A stretch of 64,000 bases of DNA from Embleya sp040605455 (GCF_040605455.1 NZ_JBEXCV010000030.1:6376-70375), one strand, 5' to 3'; numbered from the stretch's first letter, positions 52,640 to 61,832 are shown. The notes: a model not told the origin generated them from the sequence alone. Program-made: numbers and translations.

Positions 52640-52689
52640 CCCAACCCCCTCGAAACCCCAGCCCAAACACCTCCATCGCCCCGACACCC

Positions 52690-52812
52690 ACTTGAGGCCC
52701 CCCAGCCCGCCCGGCGCTTGAGGGCCAATCAGCCCGGCCGGCGCTTGAGGCCACCCAGCCCGGCCGGCGCTTGAGGGCAAACCAGCCCGGCCGGCGCTTG
52801 AGGCCAACCCGC
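52690..52812. repeat. GC-rich interspersed repeat, locus A
   Basis: Four to five units of about 26 bp with the core CAGCCCGGCCGGCGCTTGAGG, between the convergent M6 protease and pncA genes. The same core recurs at 61794-61888, and a related form at 57757-57875. Confidence 0.88.
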
Positions 52813-52832
52813 CGCCGCCAAGCCCGAGTGCC

Positions 52833-53456
52833 TCAGGGCAAAACCGGCTCCCCCACAAGAACCACCCCGGCCCCCCGAAGCTCGGCAAGCGCATCAGCCG
52901 TGGTCCCCGCCGCCACCCCCGCCGTCAACCCCAACAGCACCCGCGTCGAAAACCCCTCCCGCACCGCATCGAGCGCAGTGGCCCGCACACAGTGATCCGT
53001 CGCGATCCCGACCACGTCCACCTGGGTCACCCCGCGCGACCGCAGCCAGTCCGCCGGCGACGTACCGTCCGCAGCCGCCCCCTCGAACCCGCTGTAGGCG
53101 GCCGCGTGCGCGCCCTTGGAGAAGACCTCCTCGACCCGCCCCGACTCGACCACCGACGCGAATGCCGGGTGGAACCGCGCCCCCTCGGTACCGACCACAC
53201 AGTGCACCGGCCAGGTCCCCACATAGTCCGGCGTCGCCGAGAAGTGCGCCCCGGGATCCACGTGGTGGTCCCGCGTGGCCACGATGTGCGCGTACGCCGG
53301 CGTCTCCGCGTGCACCGGGTCCGGCGGCTGCTCGGCCGCGTTCGCCACGACGTGGTGCCGGATCGCCTCCGCGACCGCCGCCCCGCCCGCGACCGCGAGA
53401 CTGCCTCCCTCGCAGAAGTCGTTCTGTACGTCGACCACGATCAATGCCCGGGTCAT
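52833..53456 (-). CDS. pncA: nicotinamidase
   Basis: 207 residues. Catalytic triad: Asp in IVVDVQNDFCEGG, Lys in EEVFSKGAHAAAYS, Cys in VGIATDHCVRATA; metal-binding DHHVDP. It hydrolyses nicotinamide to nicotinate, the first salvage step to NAD. pncB is 54 bases upstream on the same strand, making a pncB-pncA operon. Confidence 0.96.
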   Translation of the reverse strand: MTRALIVVDVQNDFCEGGSLAVAGGAAVAEAIRHHVVANAAEQPPDPVHAETPAYAHIVATRDHHVDPGAHFSATPDYVGTWPVHCVVGTEGARFHPAFASVVESGRVEEVFSKGAHAAAYSGFEGAAADGTSPADWLRSRGVTQVDVVGIATDHCVRATALDAVREGFSTRVLLGLTAGVAAGTTADALAELRGAGVVLVGEPVLP

Positions 53457-53510
53457 CGCTGCGTGCCTCCTCGTGACCGGCCCGTCGAGTCCGACGGGCC
53501 CACTCCGCGT

Positions 53511-54815
53511 CTACTCGTAGATGGTCGGAAGTACCGGTTCCCCGCGGGAGAGCTGCGTAGCCGAAAGCGGCAGCTCCTCACGCGAACGCGCGTGTCGCGC
53601 GCGCGCCGCCGACAGCGGCTCGCGCCCGACGATCTCCCCGTCCACGACCAGCGGAACCAACAATTCCCGCTCGCCCGGCACCGCCTCCGCATCGGCCCGA
53701 AACGGCCGCAGCACCTCGGCCTCGGCCACCCCGTCCGCGTCGTAGCGCCGCACCGCGCTCTTGCGACCGCCGTGACTCGGCTTGCCCGGCGACTTCTTGG
53801 CCACCGCCACCAGCGGCGCGTCAGGCGCGTTGCTCATCGCGCGCGCGACCAGCTTGTAGACCAGCGACGCGGTCGGCTGCCCCGAGCCGGTGACCAGCTG
53901 GGTACCGACCCCGTACGCGTCCACGGGAGCCGCACGCAGCGAGGCGATCGCGTACTCGTCGAGGTCGCTGGTGACCACGATCCGGGTCTTGACCGCGCCG
54001 AGCTCGTCGAGCTGGGCCCGCACCCGGTGGGCGAGCAGGAGCAGGTCGCCCGAGTCGAGGCGGACGGCGCCGAGTTCGTGCCCGGCCACCTCCACTGCGG
54101 TGCGCACCGCACTCGCCACGTCGTAGGTGTCCACGAGCAGCGTGGTGTCCGCGCCGAGTGCGGCCACCTGCGCCGCGAACGCCTCGCGTTCGTCGTCGTG
54201 CAGCAGGGTGAACGCGTGCGCGCTGGTGCCCCGGGTCGGGATCCCGTGCCGCTGCCCGGCACGCAGGTTCGAGGTACTCGCGAAGCCGCAGATGTACGCG
54301 GCCCGCGCCGCGGCCACCGCGGCCTCCTCGTGGGTGCGGCGCGAGCCCATCTCGATGCACGGCCGCCCGGCGGCGGCCGACGTCATCCGGGACGCGGCGG
54401 CGGCGACTGCCGCGTCGTGGTTGAGGATCGACAGGATCAGCGTCTCCAGCACCACCGCCTCCGCGAAGCTGCCCTCGACCACGACCAGCGGCGAACCGGG
54501 GAACCAGCACTCACCCTCGGCGTAGCCCCAGATGTTGCCGGTGAACCGATAGCCGGCCAGCCAGTCCAGCGTCGCCGGACCGACCACGCCGGCCTCGCCG
54601 AGGAAGCGCAGCGTCTCGTCGTCGAAGCGGAAGTTCTCGACCGCGTCGAGCAGCCGCCCGGTGCCGGCCGTCACGCCGTAGCGTCGACCGTCCGGCAGTC
54701 GGCGGGAGAAGACCTCGAACACCGAACGGCGATGCGCCGCACCGCTGCGCAGTGCGGCTTCGAGCATCGTCAGCTCGTAGTGGTCCGTCAGCAAGGCCGT
54801 GGTTGCGGTGTCCAT
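53511..54815 (-). CDS. pncB: nicotinate phosphoribosyltransferase
   Basis: 434 residues from an ATG at 54815. LTDHYELTMLEAALRSGAAH, VFEVFSRRLPDGRRYGVTAG, GTSAHAFTLLHDDEREAFAA and VRLDSGDLLLLAHRVRAQLD (PRPP/active-site region) match the family. It joins nicotinate with PRPP to give NaMN. Promoter operator candidates at 54831-54858. Confidence 0.96.
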   Translation of the reverse strand: MDTATTALLTDHYELTMLEAALRSGAAHRRSVFEVFSRRLPDGRRYGVTAGTGRLLDAVENFRFDDETLRFLGEAGVVGPATLDWLAGYRFTGNIWGYAEGECWFPGSPLVVVEGSFAEAVVLETLILSILNHDAAVAAAASRMTSAAAGRPCIEMGSRRTHEEAAVAAARAAYICGFASTSNLRAGQRHGIPTRGTSAHAFTLLHDDEREAFAAQVAALGADTTLLVDTYDVASAVRTAVEVAGHELGAVRLDSGDLLLLAHRVRAQLDELGAVKTRIVVTSDLDEYAIASLRAAPVDAYGVGTQLVTGSGQPTASLVYKLVARAMSNAPDAPLVAVAKKSPGKPSHGGRKSAVRRYDADGVAEAEVLRPFRADAEAVPGERELLVPLVVDGEIVGREPLSAARARHARSREELPLSATQLSRGEPVLPTIYE

Positions 54816-54830
54816 GTCGTCAGCATAACA

Positions 54831-54858
54831 CGATTACTCGTCAGTTTGACGATTACTC
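54831..54858. promoter_or_regulatory. pncB operator: palindrome within direct repeats
   Basis: TCGTCA-GTT-TGACGA at 54838-54852 is a perfect 15-bp palindrome. It is flanked by 9-bp direct repeats CGATTACTC at 54831-54839 and 54850-54858 (19-bp period). It lies 16-43 bases upstream of the pncB start, in an AT-richer stretch. An NAD-responsive repressor is inferred. Confidence 0.65.
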
Positions 54859-54884
54859 TCAAGAGTGGTGCGCATCACGGAAAT

Positions 54885-55733
54885 TCACCCGATTATGGCC
54901 GCATTTCCACCGCTCCGCGCCCGGCGCTGGTCCAGCCGGTCCTCCTCCGGTGTCGGCGCCCACGTCGAGCCGTTGATGTGCGTGCCGCCGCCGACGAACA
55001 GCGTGTTGCCGGTGACGTAGCGCGAGTCGTCACTGGCCAGGAACAGCGCGGCCCCGCCGATGTCGGTCTCCGGGTCGCCCATCCGACCCATCGGATTGGC
55101 CGACTCGGCGACCGCGGCGGCCTCCGGGTTCGCCTTGGCGTAGGCGGCGAACGCCTCGGTCTTCGCCCCGGGACAGATCACGTTGGCCCGGATCTGATGC
55201 GGCGCCCACTCGCGCGCGGCCGAGCGGGTCAGCGCCCGAAGCGCCTCCTTGCCGACGTTGTACTCGGCGGTGAACCGGTGCGCGTTGACACCGTTCAGAC
55301 TGGCGATGTTGATCACGCTGCCGCCACCCGCGTCCCGCATCGGCTCGAACGCCGCGCGCATCGTCCACCATCCGGCCCACAGGGCCATGTCCAGACCGTG
55401 CCGGAGCATCTCGTCGGTCTTGTTCTCCAGGCGATTGATCCGGCCGCCGCCCCACGCGTTGTTCACCAGCGTGTCCAGCCGGCCCCACCGGGCCAGCGCG
55501 GCCTCGACCAGGCCGACCGCGTCCGCCTTGACCGTGACGTCGGCGACGACCGGGAGCGTGTCGACGCCGAACGCGTCGGTGATCTCGGCGGCGACCCGAT
55601 CCGCCGACTCGGCCCGGATGTCGTTGACCAGGATCCGGCACCCCTCGGCCGCGAACCGCCGGGCGATCCCGCGCCCGATGCCCGCCCCGGAGCCGGTGAT
55701 CACCGCGACGTGGTCCTGAAGACGTCCTGCCAT
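54885..55733 (-). CDS. short-chain dehydrogenase/reductase
   Basis: 282 residues from an ATG with GGGAGG upstream; an upstream frame extension is Arg-rich and rejected. TGSGAGIGRGIARRF (TGxxxGIG dinucleotide motif) and NNAWGG (NNAG-like). The usual catalytic motif YxxxK appears as YNVGKEA, with Ser in NIASLNG. A C-terminal extension (TWAPTPEEDRLDQRRARSGG) is longer than usual. NAD(P)H-dependent oxidoreductase of unknown substrate; its terminal region is 70 bases upstream of pncB. Confidence 0.9.
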   Translation of the reverse strand: MAGRLQDHVAVITGSGAGIGRGIARRFAAEGCRILVNDIRAESADRVAAEITDAFGVDTLPVVADVTVKADAVGLVEAALARWGRLDTLVNNAWGGGRINRLENKTDEMLRHGLDMALWAGWWTMRAAFEPMRDAGGGSVINIASLNGVNAHRFTAEYNVGKEALRALTRSAAREWAPHQIRANVICPGAKTEAFAAYAKANPEAAAVAESANPMGRMGDPETDIGGAALFLASDDSRYVTGNTLFVGGGTHINGSTWAPTPEEDRLDQRRARSGGNAAIIG

Positions 55734-55818
55734 GGCGCTGCCTCCCACGTTGATCGTTTGCGTCCGTGGGTATCCGCAACAGCCGTACAAAACAAGGGCT
55801 TCCCGGCGTAACCGCAGG

Positions 55819-56181
55819 TCAGCTGGGACGCGACTGGTGATCGCAGTCCCGACACTTGCGGTCCCCGTACGGCATCGAGGACACCTTGCCCGAGCCGCAC
55901 TCGGGACACGTGGGACCGTCCGCGGCCGTCGGCGGACGCCAGCGCGCGGCACACGAACCGCACACGTAGTCACCGACGATGTCGGTACTCACCTTGGTCG
56001 AGCCGCACTTGCCGCACTGCACCTCGACGTGCCGCCGCTTTCGCGGCGCGGCCCGGCCGATCGCGGCCTGGCGTTCGCGCTGCGCGGAGAAACCCCAGTA
56101 GGAGCGCAGCCGGTCGGCCATGTCCGGCCGCAGATCGGCACCTTGGCCGTACGGCGCCTCATGGCTCGGCTGGTCGCTCAT
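55819..56181 (-). CDS. zinc-ribbon protein
   Basis: 120 residues from an ATG at 56181. Two Zn-ribbon pairs in the C-terminal half: CGKCGSTKVSTDIVGDYVCG with CGSC, then CPECGSGKVSSMPYGDRKC with CRDC. The N-terminal part has RSYWGFSAQRERQAAIGRAA. Probably binds zinc and perhaps nucleic acid or protein; function unknown. Confidence 0.8.
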   Translation of the reverse strand: MSDQPSHEAPYGQGADLRPDMADRLRSYWGFSAQRERQAAIGRAAPRKRRHVEVQCGKCGSTKVSTDIVGDYVCGSCAARWRPPTAADGPTCPECGSGKVSSMPYGDRKCRDCDHQSRPS

Positions 56182-56346
56182 GACAGTCACGGTAGGCCAT
56201 GCCCGCCGCCGGGCGGCGCCGGTGCACGGCCGGACGGCATCGGGCGCGCGGCGCGATAATCCCGTCGACTTCGGCGGCTCCTCGGTTATCGTCGAGGCAT
56301 GTGGATCAACGGACAGCGAGCTACCGGCGTCGGGCCGGCGAACCGA

Positions 56347-56358
56347 GCGCTATAGCGC
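56347..56358. promoter_or_regulatory. 12-bp palindrome
   Basis: GCGCTATAGCGC, 63 bases upstream of the AlaRS-like start. Fits an operator or the promoter -10 region; no partner protein is known. Confidence 0.4.
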
Positions 56359-56421
56359 CGCTCGGCCCGGCTCGGCGTGTGTACTCCCACCGCCCGCTGC
56401 TCTCGCGAAGGCCGATTCACC

Positions 56422-57720
56422 ATGCTCTCGCCACAGATCCGCTCCACCTTCCTCGATTTCTTCACCTCGCGCGGACACCGCCTGGTGCCGTCCGGTTCGC
56501 TGCTGCCGCCCGATCCGAGCCTGCTCGTGTCCAACGCGGGGATGAACCAGTTCAAGCCGTGGTTCCTGGGCGATGTCGAACCCGACTTCCCGCGCGCGAC
56601 GTCAGTGCAAAAGTGCGTGCGCACCGTGGACATCGACAACATCGGACACACCCGCCGGCACTCGACCTTCTTCGAGATGCTCGGCAACTTCTCCTTCGGC
56701 GACTACTTCCGGACGGAGGCGATCGGGTACGCGTACGAGTTGCTGACCGAGTACTTCGATCTCTCCCCCGACCGGTTGTGGATCACCGTCTACGAGGACG
56801 ACGACGATTCGGCACGCATCTGGCGCTCGGTCGGCGTGCCGTCCGAGCGAATCCAACGCCTGGGCGCGGCGGACAACTTCTGGTCGATGGGCGTGCCGGG
56901 ACCGTGCGGTCCGTGCTCGGACGTCACCTACGACCGGGGCCCGGCGTACGGCCGCGACGGCGGACCCTCGGTCGACTCGGAGCGCTTCGTCGAGTTGTGG
57001 AGCCTGGTTTTCATGCGCAGCCTGCGCGGCGAGATCGAGCCCGGCGGCGGCTTCCCCGTACTGGGCGGCCTGCCGCGCACCGGCATCGACACGGGCCTGG
57101 GTCTGGATCGACTCGCGACCGTGCTCCAGGGGGTGGACAGCACCGTCCAGACCGACCTGCTGCGACCCACGCTTGCGACGGTGGAGGAACTGGCGGGCCG
57201 CCACTACTCCCCCGTCGACCGCGAGGACCCGCGTCGGGTGTCCTTCGAGATCCTCACCGACCACGCGCGGGCGATCGCGTTCCTGCTCGCGGACGGCATC
57301 CGGCCGGGCAAGGATGGCACCGGGTACGTGCTGCGCAGGCTGATCCGACGGGCGATCCGACACGGCCGCCGCCTGGGCATCGAGGGCCCGATCCTGCCGC
57401 CGGTCACCGCGAGCGTGGTCGCGAACCTGGGGCCCGCGTGGCCGGAACTCACCCGTGCGGCGTCCCTGATCGAGGACCTGACCACTCGCGAGGAGGAGTC
57501 CTTCGACCGCACCCTCCGCCGAGGCACCCGCCTCCTCGACAGGGCAATTCGCCGCCGCCTCGAAGGAGGCCACCGCGACCTCCCCGCGGAAACCGTCTTC
57601 ACCCTCTACGACTCCCACGGCTTCCCCCCGGACCTCACCCTCGAAGCGGCCCACGAAGCGGGCCTGACAGTAGACGACCCCCACCTCCGATCCCTGCTCA
57701 CTCCGCCTCACCACCCCTGA
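56422..57720 (+). CDS. catalytic-domain-only alanyl-tRNA synthetase paralogue
   Basis: 432 residues from an ATG. It covers the class II aminoacylation core of AlaRS: GHRLVPSGSLLPPDPSLLVS, ATSVQKCVRTVDIDNIGHTR then STFFEMLGNFSFGDYF (motif 2 zone) and PRTGIDTGLGLDRLATVLQG (motif 3), and the tRNA-recognition helical region to YDSHGFPPDLTLEAAHEAGL. It stops before the editing domain and C-Ala, so it is half the size of AlaRS (about 880 aa). It could activate alanine without editing, use a tRNA-like or carrier acceptor, or serve as a tRNA-dependent enzyme in a natural-product route. No neighbouring biosynthetic genes identify a substrate. Confidence 0.85.
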   Translation: MLSPQIRSTFLDFFTSRGHRLVPSGSLLPPDPSLLVSNAGMNQFKPWFLGDVEPDFPRATSVQKCVRTVDIDNIGHTRRHSTFFEMLGNFSFGDYFRTEAIGYAYELLTEYFDLSPDRLWITVYEDDDDSARIWRSVGVPSERIQRLGAADNFWSMGVPGPCGPCSDVTYDRGPAYGRDGGPSVDSERFVELWSLVFMRSLRGEIEPGGGFPVLGGLPRTGIDTGLGLDRLATVLQGVDSTVQTDLLRPTLATVEELAGRHYSPVDREDPRRVSFEILTDHARAIAFLLADGIRPGKDGTGYVLRRLIRRAIRHGRRLGIEGPILPPVTASVVANLGPAWPELTRAASLIEDLTTREEESFDRTLRRGTRLLDRAIRRRLEGGHRDLPAETVFTLYDSHGFPPDLTLEAAHEAGLTVDDPHLRSLLTPPHHP

Positions 57721-57733
57721 CCCGACGGCCCAC

Positions 57734-57757
57734 GGGGGACTCGAATCCGAGTCCCCC
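57734..57757 (+). terminator. AlaRS-like terminator
   Basis: 10-bp stem GGGGGACTCG/CGAGTCCCCC with a 4-nt loop, 13 bases after the stop. Confidence 0.75.
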
Positions 57758-57875
57758 AACCGGGCCGGCACTCGAAACCGACCCAAGCCCGGCGCCGGCC
57801 GCACCCGTGCACCCGGGCCGGCGCCCGAGGCGACTCGACCCGGCCGGCGCCCGACGGCAACCCGACCGGGCCGGT
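57757..57875. repeat. GC-rich interspersed repeat, locus B (degenerate)
   Basis: Degenerate copies of the CCGGGCCGGCGCCCGAGGCGACTCGA type, related to loci A and C, between the convergent AlaRS-like and XRE genes. Confidence 0.55.
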
Positions 57876-57979
57876 GCGCCGCGCGGTGGTGGCCCTGGTA
57901 CGACGGACTCGCCATCCGCTACCAAGTCCCCGTCACCGGCACCGCCATCGGCGAATGGTCACCTCCCGGGGACCTGGGT

Positions 57980-58049
57980 CCTGTCCGGCGGATCTCGGTG
58001 GATCGGGCCGGGTCGTCCGGTGCGGACCCGCCGAGATCCGCCGGACAGG
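57980..58049. terminator. large bidirectional hairpin
   Basis: A 19-bp perfect stem (CCTGTCCGGCGGATCTCGG/CCGAGATCCGCCGGACAGG) enclosing a smaller hairpin, just before the XRE gene stop. Long stem suggests terminator or an excised-element footprint. Confidence 0.7.
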
Positions 58050-58051
58050 GC

Positions 58052-58900
58052 CTAGACCGACATCGTTTGCACCCCGACGACCCGCAGCAACGCCAACTGC
58101 CCCGCCGCCCGGCTCCCCGCAGGCGCGGTATGGACGATCACCCGCTGCCCCGCCTCGACGACCACGAGCACTTGACGCCGCAGCGTGATCTCCCCGATCT
58201 CCGAATGCCGAATCGTCACGCCTGTCCCGCGCCGCCCGGTTCCCTCGCCCCCGGCCCCCTCTGCGTCCGCGTCCCACAGCGCGGCAAACTCGGCCGACCG
58301 CGCGCGCAAGCGCGCCACCACCGCCGCGGGCCCGGGATCGGCCGGTCGCCCCACCAGCGTGGCCCGCAGGTCGGCGACGTACGCCCGGGACATCCCATCC
58401 GCTTCCGCCGCGCGAAAGCGCAACCGCGAGGCCGGCTCGGTAAACCACCGCACCAGCACGTTGCGCCCGACGTTCGGCCCCAGCAGCGCCACCGCCATCG
58501 CGTTCTGCGCGAGCACGTCGCCCGAATCCGACATCACCTGCGCCGGCACGTCGTGCAGCCGATCCAGGATCAGCAATATCGCGGGCGACACGTGCTCGTC
58601 ACCACCGGAGGACCGCCCCGGCGGAACGTGCCCGGCCAGGTGGAACAGGTGATCGCGGTCGTTTGCCTCCAACCGCAACGCGCGGGCCAGCGCGGCCAGC
58701 AGTTGCGGCGACGGGTGCGGCCCCCGGTTCTGCTCCAGGCGTGCGTAGTAGTCGACCGACATCCCGGCCAGCCGCGCGACCTCCTCACGGCGCAGTCCGG
58801 CCGTACGCCGTCGGACCCCGTCGGGCAGCCCCACGTCCGCCGGGCACAGCCGTTCCCGGCAGCACAGCAGAAAGTGAGCCAGTTCCTGTCGATCGCTCAT
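58052..58900 (-). CDS. XRE-family regulator with MmyB-like ligand domain
   Basis: 282 residues from an ATG. HTH in RRTAGLRREEVARLAGMSVDYYARLEQNRG; then the MmyB-type ligand-binding domain with QVMSDSGDVLAQNAMAVALL and WFTEPASRLRFRAAEADGMS. This family is common in Streptomyces and controls oxidoreductases or efflux; the ligand-binding part is fatty-acid-like in known structures. No partner gene with divergent promoter is present. Confidence 0.92.
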   Translation of the reverse strand: MSDRQELAHFLLCCRERLCPADVGLPDGVRRRTAGLRREEVARLAGMSVDYYARLEQNRGPHPSPQLLAALARALRLEANDRDHLFHLAGHVPPGRSSGGDEHVSPAILLILDRLHDVPAQVMSDSGDVLAQNAMAVALLGPNVGRNVLVRWFTEPASRLRFRAAEADGMSRAYVADLRATLVGRPADPGPAAVVARLRARSAEFAALWDADAEGAGGEGTGRRGTGVTIRHSEIGEITLRRQVLVVVEAGQRVIVHTAPAGSRAAGQLALLRVVGVQTMSV

Positions 58901-59051
58901 GCCCTCAGGATCCGACGTCCCATGTCCGGTAACCAGGGACCATCCGTCCCTGGATCACCGGTCCCCGGTTGGGCATTCCGCAGGTGACCGGGATGCGCAG
59001 GCAACCGATACGCACGCGCACCGGCACCCGCCGCGCGGGCGGCCGAAGGGA

Positions 59052-59168
59052 TCAGGCGGCCCGGCGAATCGCGGTGACGAGTCGGGCGGTGGCCTGTGCG
59101 CGTGCCTGTCGACGGCGGCGCAGCGCGATCGCCGCGACCCGTACCTCTCGACTGTCCCGCTTCTCCAC
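59052..59168 (-). CDS. small basic protein (38 aa), tentative
   Basis: GTG at 59168 with GGAGGT 7 bases upstream, encoding EKRDSREVRVAAIALRRRRQ and TARLVTAIRRAA, a single basic amphipathic helix. A strong start context supports it; no family recognised. Confidence 0.35.
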   Translation of the reverse strand: MEKRDSREVRVAAIALRRRRQARAQATARLVTAIRRAA

Positions 59169-59536
59169 GACCGCCACCTCCGAACGAACCCGTCCCGCCC
59201 GAGAAGGCGACACCGTGCGCCCCAGCAGGGGCGACATCCACAAACCTAGGCGTCGCACCCCCCGTGCGGCGTCGCCCGGGAGTGCCGATCGGCCCTACTA
59301 CCGAAGGACGACCCGAGCCCCGAGGTACCCCCGAGGCATGCCGCCCGGGAAGTACGCGATGGGACTTCCGGCGGAGCCCGGCCCGCTCTCGACACACATG
59401 GCAACGCCCCGAGCACACACAGCGACGCTCGGGTGCGCACGGCAACACCACGAAGCGCGCACGCCTGGTCCGGCGACGCGCTCGGCGATACCCGGACGGC
59501 CCCGGCCCGCGGCGGCGCCCCTACCCGGTCCCGGGC
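59169..59536. other. 368-bp region with no supported gene
   Basis: Between the tentative small ORF and the FAD oxidase stop. Frames look like shadows. No hairpin of note. Confidence 0.4.
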
Positions 59537-60904
59537 TCAGATCACCTTCCCCGGGTTGAGGATGCCCATCGGGTCGAACGCGGCCTTCACGCCCCGATGC
59601 ACCCGCACACCCACCGGCCCCAGTTCCTCGGCGAGCCAGTCCCGCTTGAGCATGCCGACGCCGTGCTCGCCGGTGATCGTGCCGCCCAGGTCCAGCCCCA
59701 GGCGCATGATCGCGTCGAACGCGACCCGGGCCCGCTCGACCGCCGCCGGGTCGGTCGCGTCGAAGATCACGATCGGGTGGGCGTTCCCGTCCCCCGCGTG
59801 CGCGCACACCCCGATCACCGTGTCGTGCCGCTCGGCGATCGCGGCCACCCCGTCGAGCATGTCGCCGAGCCGCGAGCGCGGCACCGCGACGTCGTCGATC
59901 ATGCTGGTGCCCAACCGTTCCAGTGCGGGCAGCGCGAGTCGACGGGCCTGCATGAACAGCGCCGAGTCCTCGGCGTCCTCGGCGGTGAACGCCTCGAACG
60001 CGCCCGCCTCGGTACAGATCGCCTCGATCGCGGCCAACTCGGCGGCGGGCGCCGGGGTGTCCACCGCGACCAGGAGCAGCGCGGCGCTGTGCTCGGGCAG
60101 GCCCATGTTCGCCAGCGCGTTCACCGCACGCAGGGTGGTGCCGTCCATCAGCTCCATCAACGACGGTGTGTGTCCGGCCGCCATGATCGCCGAGACCGCG
60201 CCGGCCGCCGCGGCGGTGCTCGCGAACTGGGCCACCATCACCAGCCCGGGCGGCGGCGTGGGGCGCAGCGCGAGGGTGGCCCGGGTGACCACGCCGAGTG
60301 TGCCCTCCGCGCCGACGAACAGCCGGGTCAGGTCGTAGCCCGCGACGCCCTTGGCGGTCCGCCGCCCGGTGTGCAGCAGTTGCCCGTCGGCGAGCACGAC
60401 CTCCAAGCCGAGCACGTACTCGGCGGTCACCCCGTACTTGACACAGCACAACCCGCCCGCGCCGGTGCCGATGTTGCCGCCGATCGTGCAGGTCTCCCAG
60501 CTGGACGGGTCGGGCGGGTAGACCAGGCCGTACTCGGCAGTCGCCTTGGACAGGTCGGCGTTGACCACCCCCGGCTCGACCACGGCCGTACGGTCGACGG
60601 GGTCGATGTGCAGGATGCGATTCATCCGTACGAGTGAGAGCACGATGCAGCCGTCGACCGCGTTGGCGCCGCCGGACAGACCGGTGCGCGCGCCCTGCGG
60701 GACCACCGGCACCCGCAGTCTCGTGGCCACCCGCATCACGTGTTGCACCTGCTCGGTGGTCTCGGCCAGGACCACCACCGCGGGGTCACCGGCCGCACAC
60801 AGGCCGGCCATGTCGCGCGCGTACGATGCGGCGATGTCCGCGTCCGTCACCAGGGTGTGCGCGGGCAGCTCCTCCCGCAGTGCCGCGATCAGATCGGTGG
60901 TCAT
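59537..60904 (-). CDS. FAD-linked oxidase, glycolate/D-lactate dehydrogenase (GlcD) type
   Basis: 455 residues from an ATG behind GGGAGG. FAD_binding_4 motifs TGLSGGANAVDGCIVLSLVR and TIGGNIGTGAGGLCCVKYG, then the C-terminal FAD-oxidase domain with VCAHAGDGNAHPIVIFDAT and TGEHGVGMLKRDWLAEELGP. Typical GlcD size and layout. It oxidises 2-hydroxy acids and passes electrons to a quinone or Fe-S partner (no glcE/glcF here). A divergent Lrp-type regulator starts 70 bases away and probably controls it. Confidence 0.92.
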   Translation of the reverse strand: MTTDLIAALREELPAHTLVTDADIAASYARDMAGLCAAGDPAVVVLAETTEQVQHVMRVATRLRVPVVPQGARTGLSGGANAVDGCIVLSLVRMNRILHIDPVDRTAVVEPGVVNADLSKATAEYGLVYPPDPSSWETCTIGGNIGTGAGGLCCVKYGVTAEYVLGLEVVLADGQLLHTGRRTAKGVAGYDLTRLFVGAEGTLGVVTRATLALRPTPPPGLVMVAQFASTAAAAGAVSAIMAAGHTPSLMELMDGTTLRAVNALANMGLPEHSAALLLVAVDTPAPAAELAAIEAICTEAGAFEAFTAEDAEDSALFMQARRLALPALERLGTSMIDDVAVPRSRLGDMLDGVAAIAERHDTVIGVCAHAGDGNAHPIVIFDATDPAAVERARVAFDAIMRLGLDLGGTITGEHGVGMLKRDWLAEELGPVGVRVHRGVKAAFDPMGILNPGKVI

Positions 60905-60974
60905 GCTGCCTCCCGGTGTGGCCGTGAATGGCCCCAGGGTAGGCACCGGGAAACAGTCCCCGAGGGAGGGCACC

Positions 60975-61445
60975 TTGCAGATCGACCGGTTGGATGCCGC
61001 GCTGATCCGGCTGCTGGTGGAAACACCGCGGATCGGTGTCGTGGAGTGTTCGCGCCGGCTGGCGGTGGCGCGCGGGACGGTACAGGCGCGCCTGGATCGG
61101 CTGCGCGAGGCCGGGGTGATCAGGGGCTTCGGGCCGGACGTGGATCCCGCCACGCTCGGCTTCTCGGTGACCGCCTTCGCGACCCTGGAGATCCGCCAGG
61201 GTCAGGGGCGCGACCTGCGCAAGCAACTGGAGTGCGTGGCGCAGGTGCTCGAAGTGCACGCGATCACCGGCCGGGGCGACCTGCTGTGCCGGATCGTCGC
61301 GCGCTCGAACGAGGACCTGCAACGGGTGATCGAGCAGATCATCGAACTGGACGGCGTGGTCCGCGCGTCCACCACGGTCGCGCTGGAGAACCCGGTGCCC
61401 TACCGGGTGCTGCCGCTGGTGGAGTGCGCGGTGACGGAGGGGTGA
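60975..61445 (+). CDS. Lrp/AsnC-family regulator
   Basis: 156 residues from a TTG preceded by GAGGGAGGG. N-terminal HTH IDRLDAALIRLLVETPRIGV then ARGTVQARLDRLREAGVIRG; C-terminal RAM-like effector domain with EVHAITGRGDLLCRIVARSN and VRASTTVALENPVPYRVLPL. Divergent from the GlcD-type oxidase, so its ligand may be a hydroxy or amino acid. Confidence 0.92.
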   Translation: MQIDRLDAALIRLLVETPRIGVVECSRRLAVARGTVQARLDRLREAGVIRGFGPDVDPATLGFSVTAFATLEIRQGQGRDLRKQLECVAQVLEVHAITGRGDLLCRIVARSNEDLQRVIEQIIELDGVVRASTTVALENPVPYRVLPLVECAVTEG

Positions 61446-61658
61446 AGGTCGCGCCCGCGCCGGCGGTACGGCGCGCCGACGGTACGGGTCGGACTGCGGC
61501 AGTCAGGTGCGAGCGGCGACCGCGGCGGAGCCCGGCGGACGGGTGACGGGGCACCGGAACGGGTCACGAATCCGCACGCTCGGCCCATCGTGCGTTTCCC
61601 GGTAGGGCGACGGCGGTAACCGTCTACGGTCATCACCAGAATCGCGGGAAGGGCCGCC

Positions 61659-61832
61659 TTGAGCTTCCGGGACTACGTCTCCAGCCGCCGCGAGCAGCTC
61701 TGGATCGAGACCTGGATGCACGCGAGCGCCGCGTTCCAGTGCATGGTGATCGCGACCCTGATCGGGGTCGTGGTCGCGATCGCGACTCAGCCCAGCCGGC
61801 CCTCAAGGCCACTCAGCCCGGCCGGCGCTTGA
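61659..61832 (+). pseudogene. osmolyte (OpuB/ProW-type) permease N-terminal fragment
   Basis: Frame from TTG at 61659: SFRDYVSSRREQLWIETWMH then ASAAFQCMVIATLIGVVVAIAT, matching the start of betaine/choline ABC permeases. The reading runs straight into GC-rich repeat locus C and stops at 61830, so only the first helix survives. Rest of the gene and its operon are absent. Confidence 0.6.

Noticed and set aside
58897..59451. 184-aa minus frame after the XRE gene
   Set aside because: No ribosome-binding site, Gly/Arg-rich shadow character, no motif; only the 38-aa frame inside has a good start.
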